Assembly: GCA_964352785.1 (NCBI GenBank)
Contig: CAYGTI010000018.1
Span: forward strand, 1 to 64,000
Direction of reading: 5' to 3'
From: JACOMS01 sp964352785
Lineage (GTDB): Bacteria > Pseudomonadota > Alphaproteobacteria > Caulobacterales > Maricaulaceae
Length of the DNA: 64,000 bases
The notes under the pieces are model-generated. The model was given only the letters and a program-made list of their open reading frames with translations. It had not been told where the DNA came from and did not search any database. The position numbers and the translations under genes are program-made. Shown in pieces: positions 35,673 to 43,299 of the stretch; the stretch's first letter is position 1, and each line of letters begins with the position of its first letter.

Positions 35673-36116
35673 ATGGCGTACGGTATTAAAAAACTCATTC
35701 TTCTCTCCAGCGCAGCGGTGCTATTATCAGGATGCCTGGTCGCAAAAACCACCGGTAAGGTTGCCGCGCTGCCGTTTAAGGCCGTTGGGAAAACCACTGA
35801 GCTTGCAGGTAAATCTGTCTACCATACCGGCCGCTTGGCGGGCACAGGAGTTTACGAAACAGGGAAATTTGCAGGAAAATCTGTCTATAATACAGGCAAA
35901 GGCGTTTATTATGTCGGGCGCATCCCCGTTCAGATCACAGATCAGGCTCTCGACACCTCAACCAAAGTTTTGACCGTTACAACACAGGTCGTGGATTTAT
36001 CCGGTAAAGTCATGACCCTATCCAAACAAATCAATGCAGCGGAGCTTAATGCTGAACTTGCCGGGCTGCGCCGTAGCGCAAATGTGGTCCGCGTTCTCGT
36101 GGACGCCGCTCGCTAG
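35673..36116 (+). CDS. Small lipoprotein with repeated GK-VY-TG units
   Basis: A 147-residue protein with a lipoprotein signal (MAYGIKKLILLSSAAVLLSG, then C; lipobox LSGC). After the Cys come glycine-rich units with the same pattern: AGKSVYHTGRLA, GTGVYETGKFA, GKSVYNTGKGVYYVGR (about residues 46-83). The C-terminal half is helical (KVLTVTTQVVDLSGKVMTLS, ELNAELAGLRRSANVVRVLV). I do not recognise the family. It lies 79 bp after the MoxR operon on the same strand and may be cotranscribed. Confidence 0.65.
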   Translation: MAYGIKKLILLSSAAVLLSGCLVAKTTGKVAALPFKAVGKTTELAGKSVYHTGRLAGTGVYETGKFAGKSVYNTGKGVYYVGRIPVQITDQALDTSTKVLTVTTQVVDLSGKVMTLSKQINAAELNAELAGLRRSANVVRVLVDAAR

Positions 36117-36258
36117 TCTCTTTAGGCGCAGCAGCGTATCTTAGTGAAATACACATATACAATTAGCGTTGAAATCCAAGAGATGACCAATTTGTGAATG
36201 CAGCGTAAATTGCTTAAAGCTCCAAAATATGATATCTTTAGTGTGAAGGAGACGGAAA

Positions 36259-36864
36259 ATGCGTAAATTATTGACCACAACCCTCTTAAGTTTAGGACTT
36301 GCCGTAGCGGCTCCAGCCTTTGCCAAAAGCTCTCAGAAATTTGAATCAACACTGAGCGCTCCGATATCCAGCACCGTCAAAGTAGAGGTTATCATTGGGG
36401 AAGATTTGGCTTACAGAGCCGACAACTTGCCAAAAAAACTCAAAGATCGCGGATCCTCCCGCCTACGCTCTGGTTTTGGTAATAATGGCTTTTACGGCGA
36501 GCGCGACTTAAGCGAGCTTGCTGAGCGGCTACAGAAGAAATTTGAAAAACGCCTCGTCAAAGAGGGTCTGAGCGTTGACGCGGACGCGGATACGATTATG
36601 CGCCTTGTTATTACAGACGCAAAGCCGAACCGTCCAACCTTTAAGCAACTCTCGAAAGAGCCAGGACTGTCATTCCAAAGCTATGGGACTGGCGGTGCCT
36701 CTTTCGAAGGCGAAGTTTTAACCGCGGGCGGAGAATCGCTCGGTGAGCTCTCTTATGCGTGGTATGAATGGAACATTGAAGACGCCTATTTTGGCGGAAC
36801 ATGGTCTGATGCGCACCGCGCCATGGACCGTTTTGCCCGGCAGGTCGTCAAGACACTTAACTAG
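36259..36864 (+). CDS. Periplasmic protein, DUF3313-like
   Basis: A 201-residue exported protein with a signal peptide (MRKLLTTTLLSLGLAVAAPA, cleavage after AFA). The mature part has alternating strand text with TIMRLVITDAKPNRPTF and then SFEGEVLTAGGESLGELSYA, followed by AHRAMDRFARQVVKTL. That combination of a RLVITD strand, a glycine loop and a C-terminal helix reminds me of DUF3313-type outer-membrane-associated proteins, but the match is loose. A GAAGGAG ribosome site precedes ATG 36259. Its likely terminator sits inside the convergent queE gene. Confidence 0.55.
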   Translation: MRKLLTTTLLSLGLAVAAPAFAKSSQKFESTLSAPISSTVKVEVIIGEDLAYRADNLPKKLKDRGSSRLRSGFGNNGFYGERDLSELAERLQKKFEKRLVKEGLSVDADADTIMRLVITDAKPNRPTFKQLSKEPGLSFQSYGTGGASFEGEVLTAGGESLGELSYAWYEWNIEDAYFGGTWSDAHRAMDRFARQVVKTLN

Positions 36865-36874
36865 CGAGTTTATT

Positions 36875-37534
36875 CTACGGGACGCCAATCCATTTATGGG
36901 TTTGCACACTCAACCTCCACTTTGGATGCGCCATACAATAATCAAAGGCGGCCTGCATATGGGTCGCCTTTTTTTGTTGAGTTAGGTCTACGTCTCCCAA
37001 ATAGGTGTCATCACGCGGCTGCAAAGAAAAATTTTTAAACTCCAAATGCTCAAAATCCTGCGGCGTGTTTTCATCTTGCGGGTAGACCAGTTTTAACTCA
37101 TCTCCACGCGTTTGCACAATTGGGGCATTTGCCTTCGGGCTCACGCACAGCCAGTCTATGCCGTCCGGTGCCAGAACGGTTCCGTTACTCTCGACGGCAA
37201 CTTTAAAACCAGCCGTATGAAACGCCTGAACCAACGCGGCGTCGAGCTGTAATAAAGGCTCTCCGCCCGTACAGACCACCCATGGCTGCCCGCCGCCTGG
37301 CCAGTAAGATAAAACATTATCCGCAAGGTCTTTGGCAGACGAAAAACGCCCGCCGCCCGGCCCGTCTAGGCCCACAAAGTCTGTATCGCAAAATCTGCAG
37401 ACAGCGTCCTTGCGGTCACGCTCTAGCCCTGACCACAAATTACATCCGGCAAAGCGCAGGAAAACCGCCGGGAGGCCCGTTTGAACACCTTCCCCTTGGA
37501 CGGTCAGATATATTTCTTTAACGGCGTAACTCAT
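36875..37534 (-). CDS. queE: 7-carboxy-7-deazaguanine synthase, radical SAM
   Basis: A 219-residue enzyme from ATG 37534, which overlaps the queC stop (ATGA). It forms 7-carboxy-7-deazaguanine from 6-carboxytetrahydropterin in queuosine (preQ0) synthesis. MSYAVKEIYLTVQGEG leads to the iron-sulfur ligands C31, C46 and C49 in a CX14CX2C spacing, typical of the long-insert QueE type rather than CX3CX2C. CTGGEPLLQLDA is the GGE SAM motif. The frame extends to 37606 upstream, but that part overlaps queC and is not family-like. The last 100 bp contain the terminator of the convergent gene. Confidence 0.92.
   Translation of the reverse strand: MSYAVKEIYLTVQGEGVQTGLPAVFLRFAGCNLWSGLERDRKDAVCRFCDTDFVGLDGPGGGRFSSAKDLADNVLSYWPGGGQPWVVCTGGEPLLQLDAALVQAFHTAGFKVAVESNGTVLAPDGIDWLCVSPKANAPIVQTRGDELKLVYPQDENTPQDFEHLEFKNFSLQPRDDTYLGDVDLTQQKKATHMQAAFDYCMAHPKWRLSVQTHKWIGVP
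36944..36975 (+). terminator. Intrinsic terminator for the 36259 gene, inside queE coding DNA
   Basis: AAAGGCG (36944-36950) pairs with CGCCTTT (36965-36971), followed by a T-run (36969-36975). It reads correctly only on the plus strand. It lies 80 bp past the stop of the 36259 gene and within the last third of convergent queE, so both genes share this DNA. Confidence 0.7.
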
Positions 37535-38232
37535 GCGTCCACAAACTCTCGCCAGCCATTGGCTCTTAGCTCGCACGCCGGACACGCTGCGCATCCATAA
37601 CCCCACTCATAGCGCTTACCGCGCACGCCCCTATAGCATGTGTGCGTTTCCTCGCGGATTAGATCAACTAAAACGTCCCCGCCAAGACCCCGCGCCATGG
37701 CCCACGCGCCCGCTTTGCTGATGTGCATTAACGGTGTTTCAAGCTTATAATCCCGGCCCATCCCCAATGAAATTGACTGCGTCGTGGCATCGAGTGTTTC
37801 GCGGCGGCAGTCCGGATAGCCTGAGAAATCTGCCTCGCACATACCCCCCACCAGCGTGCTGATATTTCGGCGGTACCCAATGGCTGCTGCAAAATTTAGA
37901 AATATCAAATTGCGCCCCGGTACAAATGTATTGGGCAGTCCCTCTGCACTCATCGTAATTTCCGTCTCGCGCGTCAGTGATGTTTCGCTGATCGCGCCCA
38001 GCGCGGAGAGATCAATCACATGATCCTCACCGATCTTACCCTCCCATTGTGGGAAGGCGTTTATAAACGCTCGGCGAACATTCAGACGGCACGTCATTTC
38101 AATATCATGACGCTGCTCGTAGGCGAAACCCACGGTCTCAACATGATCAAAATGAGTACAGGCCCATGCGAGGCAAGTTGCAGAGTCCTGTCCACCGGAG
38201 AAAAGTATCAAGGCTTTACTGTGTATTGTCAT
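37531..38232 (-). CDS. queC: 7-cyano-7-deazaguanine synthase
   Basis: A 233-residue ATP-dependent enzyme that turns 7-carboxy-7-deazaguanine into preQ0. It has the PP-loop ALILFSGGQDSATCLAWAC near the N-terminus, FVPGRNLIFLNFAAAIGYRR and the C-terminal zinc cluster with Cys in HTCYRGVRG and YGCAACPACELRANGW. I chose ATG 38232 (MTIHSKALILFSGGQDS) by comparison with family lengths; ATG 38250 or 38283 are also in frame and none has a strong ribosome site. It is coupled to queE by ATGA. Confidence 0.9.
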   Translation of the reverse strand: MTIHSKALILFSGGQDSATCLAWACTHFDHVETVGFAYEQRHDIEMTCRLNVRRAFINAFPQWEGKIGEDHVIDLSALGAISETSLTRETEITMSAEGLPNTFVPGRNLIFLNFAAAIGYRRNISTLVGGMCEADFSGYPDCRRETLDATTQSISLGMGRDYKLETPLMHISKAGAWAMARGLGGDVLVDLIREETHTCYRGVRGKRYEWGYGCAACPACELRANGWREFVDA

Positions 38233-38354
38233 GGGGGCTTTTAACCACATTTGTAAGTGCTGACCAGATTTAAGAGGGCACATAACCCGAATGGCACTGT
38301 TCTTGAAGCGTAATATGCATCTGTATTGATGTGGCACGACAAAAGGGCAGCAAA

Positions 38355-38867
38355 ATGAAAAAACGTAATATCGTTTTCGGTTTAATTGCCCTGGAAATCA
38401 TCAGTATTCCTGTCTCTGCTAAAATGATTGACAAGGCGCTGCATGCGATCCCGCAAGACGTCATTGCCACAGAACTGCCCCGTCAGCCCGGCCTGACAAA
38501 GCTCGTCATCAACAGCAATACACCGTTTGTCATCGCCGCGAGCGACGTCACAGGCGAACTTGATGTCAAGGTCAACCAAACTGGCGCCATCTATACCACG
38601 CCCTACGGCGAAGAGGCACAAATGCCCGGCCCGTCCGAGAGCTGCTCTGCGCCTACCAGTATTGACGAAAAAGTTATCTACGAAGCCCAGCGCCGCACGG
38701 CGAATAACCGAGGTAAAATCCTGAGCCAATCCGTGGTTGTTGAACTGCGCTATGACGCTGATACAGACCCCGTCTTTAATGTGATGACAAAAAAGGCTGC
38801 AAAAGGCCTCAAAACAGCTCCGGATTGTAGCGAACCCCGCCTTGCTGCGCGCGTTATTCCTAGCTAA
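38355..38867 (+). CDS. Exported protein, unknown
   Basis: A 170-residue protein from ATG 38355 with a signal peptide (MKKRNIVFGLIALEIISIPV, cleavage near VSA). The mature part includes PGLTKLVINSNTPFVIAASD, ELDVKVNQTGAIYTTPYGE and ILSQSVVVELRYDADTDPVF, a beta-rich fold of no family I know. Two Cys (SCSAP, DCSEP) may form a disulfide. It is divergent from queC and lies 26 bp upstream of the MaoC gene, possibly in one transcript. Confidence 0.55.
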   Translation: MKKRNIVFGLIALEIISIPVSAKMIDKALHAIPQDVIATELPRQPGLTKLVINSNTPFVIAASDVTGELDVKVNQTGAIYTTPYGEEAQMPGPSESCSAPTSIDEKVIYEAQRRTANNRGKILSQSVVVELRYDADTDPVFNVMTKKAAKGLKTAPDCSEPRLAARVIPS

Positions 38868-38893
38868 ACACAAGCCCCAAACCGGAGGCTTTC

Positions 38894-39340
38894 ATGACAG
38901 GTTTATATTTCGGCGACTTTGAAGTCGGGCACATCTTTAAGCATGCGCTGCGCCGCACGGTCACAGAGAGCGATAATATGCTGTTCTCGAACATGACGCT
39001 CAACCCGCAACCTCTGCACATCGATTTCGATTTTGCCTCAAAAACAGAATTTGGCCAACCTCTGGTCAATAGTCTATTCACGCTCGGCTTAATGATAGGT
39101 ATCTCTGTGAGCGATACTACCCTTGGCACAACGGTGGGTAATTTGGGGATGAGCGATACTAAATTCCCGGCCCCCGTTTTTCACGGCGATACTATTCGCG
39201 TCGAAACCGAGGTCAAAGCCCTAAGAGCCAGTAAGTCCAGGCCGGGCCAAGGGATCGTCACATTTGTGCACCGTGCCTATAAACAGGATGATACGCTTGT
39301 CGCAATTTGCGAAAGAGCGGCCTTGATGAAAGGGCGTTAG
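38894..39340 (+). CDS. MaoC-family dehydratase (hotdog fold)
   Basis: A 148-residue protein. It carries the MaoC pattern: LYFGDFEVGHIFKHALRRTV, then the hydratase-2-like catalytic region SDNMLFSNMTLNPQPLHIDF, with Asp/Asn and His positions, and FPAPVFHGDTIRVETEVKAL. It is likely an enoyl-CoA or hydroxyacyl-CoA hydratase; the text is closer to the mesaconyl-CoA-hydratase-like subgroup than to PhaJ, but the substrate is not proven. No other acyl-CoA gene is adjacent. Confidence 0.78.
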   Translation: MTGLYFGDFEVGHIFKHALRRTVTESDNMLFSNMTLNPQPLHIDFDFASKTEFGQPLVNSLFTLGLMIGISVSDTTLGTTVGNLGMSDTKFPAPVFHGDTIRVETEVKALRASKSRPGQGIVTFVHRAYKQDDTLVAICERAALMKGR

Positions 39341-39367
39341 CCTAATGAAGCTTTGATGGTTTTACTA

Positions 39368-39928
39368 CTAAGCCGAAGGGCGGCGGAAGGCTTCTTCAAG
39401 GCGGCTGATTTGATCCGCAACCGTGTTGCCGGATTGCGCCGCAATCGAGCCGTAAAGGCTGCGGTCAAGGCGGACAATACGTTCATAGAGCTGTTCTGAC
39501 CGGGCCATCAAGTCCACCAGCATCGCAGGCAGCGACGGCGCGGCTTTGGCCAGTTCCGTAAAGGTTAAACCTGTCTCGGATTTCTTCTCTGTGACAAGCC
39601 GGTATTTATCCTGACGGGCCTCAGCCGTCGTCAGTTCCTCTTCTTTCAGCGCGCGCTGTACAAGGAGCCAACTTGCAACCTGCATGAGGCGTGTTGTCAG
39701 ACGCATAGAATTGGACGCATACACCAAGGCATCGCCGCGAGAGAGCTTTTTACTGTCGTCACGTCCCGTACCATCGAGATAAGCTGCGGTTTCTTCAACC
39801 ATATCCATGCCCTCACGAAATGTTTTAATAAACAACTCGGAGCGGGTGAATTCTAGCAAACGGGCTTCAGCCTGAGGTGTCAATGTATCCGGATCCATCA
39901 TTTTTTTTACCGCATCTACATGTGTCAT
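39368..39928 (-). CDS. rcdA: RcdA-like protein (DUF1465), cell-cycle proteolysis adaptor
   Basis: A 186-residue helical protein from ATG 39928, fixed by AGGAG six bases upstream; a TTG at 39964 is less likely. It matches RcdA/DUF1465: FTRSELFIKTFREGMDMVEE, AAYLDGTGRDD, YASNSMRLTTRLMQVASWLL and SEQLYERIVRLDRSLYG. In Caulobacter, RcdA is an adaptor that helps ClpXP degrade the master regulator CtrA and other substrates at the G1-S step. Its presence next to trcR and DUF1192 marks a cell-cycle neighbourhood. Confidence 0.85.
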   Translation of the reverse strand: MTHVDAVKKMMDPDTLTPQAEARLLEFTRSELFIKTFREGMDMVEETAAYLDGTGRDDSKKLSRGDALVYASNSMRLTTRLMQVASWLLVQRALKEEELTTAEARQDKYRLVTEKKSETGLTFTELAKAAPSLPAMLVDLMARSEQLYERIVRLDRSLYGSIAAQSGNTVADQISRLEEAFRRPSA

Positions 39929-40022
39929 GTCATTCTCCTGCGCCTGAGACGCGAACTGTGTCAATTAAGACCTTCCCCGGTGTGTGTTATTAAAAATGCA
40001 AGCGACGGGCCAGTTGACGTTC

Positions 40023-40199
40023 TTAGGAGAATAATTGTTGCGCAGCGTTCAGTTCCTGTTTCTTCTTGGTTAACTCCGCCTCAATACGAATGATTTCAGT
40101 CGTGAGTAAGCCGATTCGGTATTCGAGTTCAGCAACAGACACACCGTAAAGATCGCCGCCGATGGAAAAATCGTCTGGTTTTTGACGTGGTTCATCCAT
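40023..40199 (-). CDS. DUF1192 small protein
   Basis: A 58-residue protein starting MDEPRQKPDDFSIGGDLYGV and continuing SVAELEYRIGLLTTEIIRIE, then a coiled helix with KKKQELNAAQQLFS. The pattern (SV.EL..RI..L..EI.R.E.E) is typical of DUF1192 proteins of alphaproteobacteria, whose function is unknown. A GGGGAG ribosome site precedes ATG 40199. It lies 95 bp upstream of rcdA on the same strand. Confidence 0.85.
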   Translation of the reverse strand: MDEPRQKPDDFSIGGDLYGVSVAELEYRIGLLTTEIIRIEAELTKKKQELNAAQQLFS

Positions 40200-40226
40200 G
40201 AGGCTCCCCTTTTACTTCGTAGCGTC

Positions 40227-40254
40227 TTGTCAACAGCCTTCGAATTGGTTACAT
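40227..40254 (+). promoter_or_regulatory. Candidate sigma-70-like promoter before trcR
   Basis: TTGTCA (40227-40232), 16 bases, then TTACAT (40249-40254). A start near 40261 would place the terminator hairpin at 40301 about 40 bases into the transcript. This is motif reading only and is weakly supported. Confidence 0.25.
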
Positions 40255-40300
40255 AGCGTGTGAATTCGGCGTTGACTATACAGGAAATGACGAAATCAAG

Positions 40301-40321
40301 CCCGGCGGAGCCGGGTTTTTT
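40301..40321 (+). terminator. Intrinsic terminator in the trcR leader
   Basis: CCCGGC (40301-40306), a 3-base GGA loop and GCCGGG (40310-40315) are followed directly by TTTTTT. It acts on the plus strand, yet no plus-strand gene ends here; the nearest downstream gene is trcR at 40368. It could be an attenuator or the end of a short RNA. Confidence 0.75.
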
Positions 40322-40367
40322 AATGTCTAAATTTTGTACGCGGAAAGTGTACGCTCAGGAGGTCGAA

Positions 40368-41051
40368 ATGACTCAAATATTGATGCCAAAAGCCACAGCA
40401 GTCTGGATGATCGACAACACCGCGCTGACATTTGAACAAATTTCTATTTTTTGCGGCCTTCATATCTTGGAAGTCGAGGGGATCGCTGACGGCGACGTTG
40501 CAACCGGTATTCGCGGCGCTGACCCGATCTCTAACGGACAATTGGCGCGCGAAGAAATCGAAAAAGGCGAAAACAACCCCGCATATCACATGAAGGCCTC
40601 CGTGTTTGCCAATGAAACTGTGGTCACTGGAAAAGGCCGTAAAAAAGGTCCGCGTTACACGCCCTTGTCGCGCCGCCAAGATCGTCCCGATGCGATTGCT
40701 TGGATGGTTAGGAATCACCCTGAAATTACGGACACACAGATTTCAAAATTGATCGGCACGACAAAGCCCACAATTTCAGCGATTCGGGAGCGTACCCACT
40801 GGAAAATGAACACGATCAACCCCACAGATCCTGTCTCGCTGGGCCTATGCTCACAAATTGATCTGGACGAGGTCGTCAAGACGGCGGCCGAGCGCAAAGC
40901 CAAACAAGATGCCAAACTGGCAAAAGAAGCGGCAGATCGCGGCGAAGTCCTACAGCCCGTTGAAGACGCGCCCAAGCCTGTCAACGAACCTGTCGCACCA
41001 AAAGTCGAGCATACACTTGAGAGCCTGTTTAAACCCTCAACAAACGACTAG
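40368..41051 (+). CDS. trcR: DUF1013 protein, TrcR-type cell-cycle transcriptional regulator
   Basis: A 227-residue cytoplasmic protein. It shows the DUF1013 sequence: MPKATAVWMIDNTALTFEQI, FCGLHILEVEGIADGD, RGADPISNGQLAREEIEKGE, RRQDRPDAIAWMVRNHPEIT and then IGTTKPTISAIRERTHW. The last stretch looks like a helix-turn-helix. The family is annotated as cell-cycle regulator TrcR in alphaproteobacteria. ATG 40368 is fixed by AGGAGG (40357-40362) five bases upstream; an upstream ATG-like frame from 40260 runs through the terminator hairpin and is not credible. Confidence 0.88.
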   Translation: MTQILMPKATAVWMIDNTALTFEQISIFCGLHILEVEGIADGDVATGIRGADPISNGQLAREEIEKGENNPAYHMKASVFANETVVTGKGRKKGPRYTPLSRRQDRPDAIAWMVRNHPEITDTQISKLIGTTKPTISAIRERTHWKMNTINPTDPVSLGLCSQIDLDEVVKTAAERKAKQDAKLAKEAADRGEVLQPVEDAPKPVNEPVAPKVEHTLESLFKPSTND

Positions 41052-41061
41052 GTTTTTGACT

Positions 41062-41886
41062 CTATTCAATCGCCGAGAGCGGCATTGTATAATTGAGCGC
41101 AAGCCGCCCGCCGTCCGGGTAAATACATTGCCCGGTCACATAGCTGGCATCCTCTGATGCCAGAAAAGCGGCTACGCCCGCCACTTCGTCCGGCATGCCT
41201 ACTCGCCCCATAGGCGTTCGCGCCAGTATTTTACGGGTCGCAACATCGTCTCCGGCCACACCCGCCAGCATATTTGTCCGAATGCTGCCTGGTCCGATCG
41301 CGTTGACACGAATGCCATATGGGGCAAGTTCAAGCGCCATGGCTTTGGTCATTTGCTTAAGGCCGCCTTTGGAGACCACATAAGCCAGATAGTCCGGGAT
41401 CGCGACTTGATCATTGATGGATGACATATTGATAATAGCATAAGGCCTATCCGTAAGGCGCGAACGATCTTCCCGGTTTTCAATCTCGTCCACCATATAT
41501 TCGACAACATGTTTTGAAACTAAAAACGCACCGCGTAAATTAACAGCCAAAACGCGATCAAAATCATCCTCCGAGAGGTCGAGCGCGCCGCCTTTGAGCG
41601 CGATACCGGCATTATTGATGAGGACATCAATGCGCCCAAACTGGCTAAGCGTTTCGGCAATTAGATTATGTACCTGTAATTTATCCGAGACATCGCAATG
41701 CATGAAGACAACTTTACCATCGTGCATTTCCAAATCGACAAGCGCTCGCTGCCCGGCGGTTTCGTTTGCGTCAGCAATAACGGCGCGGTAACCATCCTCT
41801 AAAAACCGCCTGACGCAGGCAAAGCCGATACCGGCAGCACCGCCGGTTACAATAACAACTTGATCAGACACTGTCATATCCTCCAT
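41062..41886 (-). CDS. Short-chain dehydrogenase/reductase
   Basis: A 274-residue classical SDR. The cofactor motif is VVIVTGGAAGIGFACVRR, with an acidic residue after strand 2 (AVIADANET) that favours NAD over NADP. NNAGIALKG follows, and the catalytic Ser and YxxxK are in NMSSINDQVAIPDYLAYVVSK. PGSIRTNMLAG and the C-terminal YVTGQCIYPDGG also fit. Substrate unknown; glucose dehydrogenase or 3-oxoacyl reductase-like enzymes are the nearest class. Several starts are possible (41889 TTG, 41886 ATG, 41877 ATG). It converges on trcR. Confidence 0.87.
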   Translation of the reverse strand: MEDMTVSDQVVIVTGGAAGIGFACVRRFLEDGYRAVIADANETAGQRALVDLEMHDGKVVFMHCDVSDKLQVHNLIAETLSQFGRIDVLINNAGIALKGGALDLSEDDFDRVLAVNLRGAFLVSKHVVEYMVDEIENREDRSRLTDRPYAIINMSSINDQVAIPDYLAYVVSKGGLKQMTKAMALELAPYGIRVNAIGPGSIRTNMLAGVAGDDVATRKILARTPMGRVGMPDEVAGVAAFLASEDASYVTGQCIYPDGGRLALNYTMPLSAIE

Positions 41887-41951
41887 CAAAGAAGCCTCTC
41901 TGATAGGCAGACACGGCTTTCGTCAAGCGCTTTTTAGAAGATAGAAGCGGC

Positions 41952-42119
41952 TTAGCCCAGTTGGTAAGCTTGGATTTGTTCTTTTAAATGGAGCTTTTGC
42001 TTTTTGAGAGTGGCGAGCCGGATCGTATCAGGGTGTGGGTGTTTAAGTTCCTGTTTGATTTTGCCATCAAGATGAGCGTGTTTATTCTCAAGTTCTTTCA
42101 GATGAGCGGCAGCGGCCAT
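41952..42119 (-). CDS. DUF465 (YdcH-like) small coiled-coil protein
   Basis: A 55-residue charged helical protein: MAAAAHLKELENKHAHLDGK, then IKQELKHPHPDTIRLATLKK, then a final KLHLKEQIQAYQLG. This is the DUF465/YdcH pattern of short two-helix proteins of unknown function. GGAGG lies just upstream of ATG 42119. It is divergent from a second DUF465 gene at 42247. Confidence 0.82.
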   Translation of the reverse strand: MAAAAHLKELENKHAHLDGKIKQELKHPHPDTIRLATLKKQKLHLKEQIQAYQLG

Positions 42120-42246
42120 TCATACCTCCATTTTTGTGTTAGCTTTTAAACTATATCATATGATAGGAGATGTGTCACTCAATTAGGCCTTTTACAGTTA
42201 AGCCTTATAGCAGCAGCGTTAAACAGATCCCGGATGACTAAAGTTT

Positions 42247-42459
42247 ATGCATAATGATGACGCAGAACTAGCGGAAATGCAGGCACTTCTGGCAAAATTC
42301 AAGGAAGAGCACCGCCGTATTGACAAAGAGATCAAGGCCTTAATTGAAACCGGCGTGGCGGACATGCTCAAAGTCAAACGGATGAAAAAAGTCAAACTTT
42401 CGATCAAAGACCAGATCGTTTATTTGGAAAATCAACTCACGCCGGACATTATCGCCTAA
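42247..42459 (+). CDS. DUF465 (YdcH-like) small coiled-coil protein, second copy
   Basis: A 70-residue acidic/basic helical protein (MHNDDAELAEMQALLAKFKE, then HRRIDKEIKALIETGV, then MKKVKLSIKDQIVYLENQL). The EHxxIDxEI and KKxKLxIKDQI text is diagnostic for DUF465. It differs clearly from the 41952 protein, so the pair is an old duplication. The 127-bp gap between the two starts contains both promoters. Confidence 0.85.
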   Translation: MHNDDAELAEMQALLAKFKEEHRRIDKEIKALIETGVADMLKVKRMKKVKLSIKDQIVYLENQLTPDIIA

Positions 42460-42475
42460 GTCAGTATAAGGCGGC

Positions 42476-43102
42476 CTATGCCTTGGCCTTCTCGCGTTTC
42501 ACGGCGTACATATTCTGATCCGCGCATGCGAGTATGTGCTCGACAGGTTTGCCTTTGGCGCATGTAGAGACGCCCCAGGCAGCTGTTGTCTTGACCGTGC
42601 CGTTGAGTGTTCCCACTTCAATCTCTGATATCCGGCAAGCCAGCGCTGCGGCTTTGGCTTCGGCGATTTTGGGATGAGTTTTAAAGAGCAAAACACCAAA
42701 TTCATCCCCGCCAAGGCGGGCCACCATATCGCACTCACGCACGCCTGATTGCAAAATCTCGCCCACTTTTCTTAAAAGCTCATCCCCGACACAATGGCCA
42801 TATTGATCATTCACGGCTTTGAACCGATCTAAATCCAGATAGATGACGCATGACGGAATGTCGTAACGATCAAGAACGGATTGCGCACGCGATAGCTCGC
42901 GCATAAAAGCGCGCCGATTATAAACGGGCATCAGCGGGTCTTGGTCGACGGCTTGCTCAAGCTCGCCAACATAACGCCGCAAATCGCGCAGCCGTTTTTT
43001 TAAGTGCTGATTCTCCACCTCTAACCGGTCAGCATATGTGCCAACGTGCGGTAGATGTGGAACATCAATATGCGGTTCTAATGCCGATATTTGAAAATCC
43101 AT
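42476..43102 (-). CDS. Diguanylate cyclase with GGDEF domain
   Basis: A 208-residue soluble protein. The N-terminal 60 residues form a coiled-coil (RLEVENQHLKKRLRDLRRYV), followed by a GGDEF domain starting DQDPLMPVYNRRAFMRELSR. The active site is GGDEF (VARLGGDEFGVLLF) and the inhibitory I-site RxxD is intact five residues before it (RECD). It should make cyclic di-GMP and be product-inhibited. No sensory PAS or membrane helix is seen, so the coiled coil may control dimerisation. It ends 16 bp from the convergent DUF465 gene. Confidence 0.92.
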   Translation of the reverse strand: MDFQISALEPHIDVPHLPHVGTYADRLEVENQHLKKRLRDLRRYVGELEQAVDQDPLMPVYNRRAFMRELSRAQSVLDRYDIPSCVIYLDLDRFKAVNDQYGHCVGDELLRKVGEILQSGVRECDMVARLGGDEFGVLLFKTHPKIAEAKAAALACRISEIEVGTLNGTVKTTAAWGVSTCAKGKPVEHILACADQNMYAVKREKAKA

Positions 43103-43299
43103 GTACTCTCACCTATCTTGTTTATGAGGCCTTTATAGGTGAGAGGTCTCTAAAAACGGCTAAAACTTACCCTTAACAGTTCGCCCAATAGTAATATTAA
43201 TATTGTCTCAACGCAGATTAGATTTGACCTGCAATGCGGCTTGGCTAAGATGCTTTGCTTTCTAGTGATGCACGTCACGATCAATCAAAGTAGAAAGCC

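Noticed and set aside
40260..40367. N-terminal extension of trcR by 36 codons
   Set aside because: It would translate the terminator hairpin and U-run, while ATG 40368 has a perfect AGGAGG site and matches family starts.
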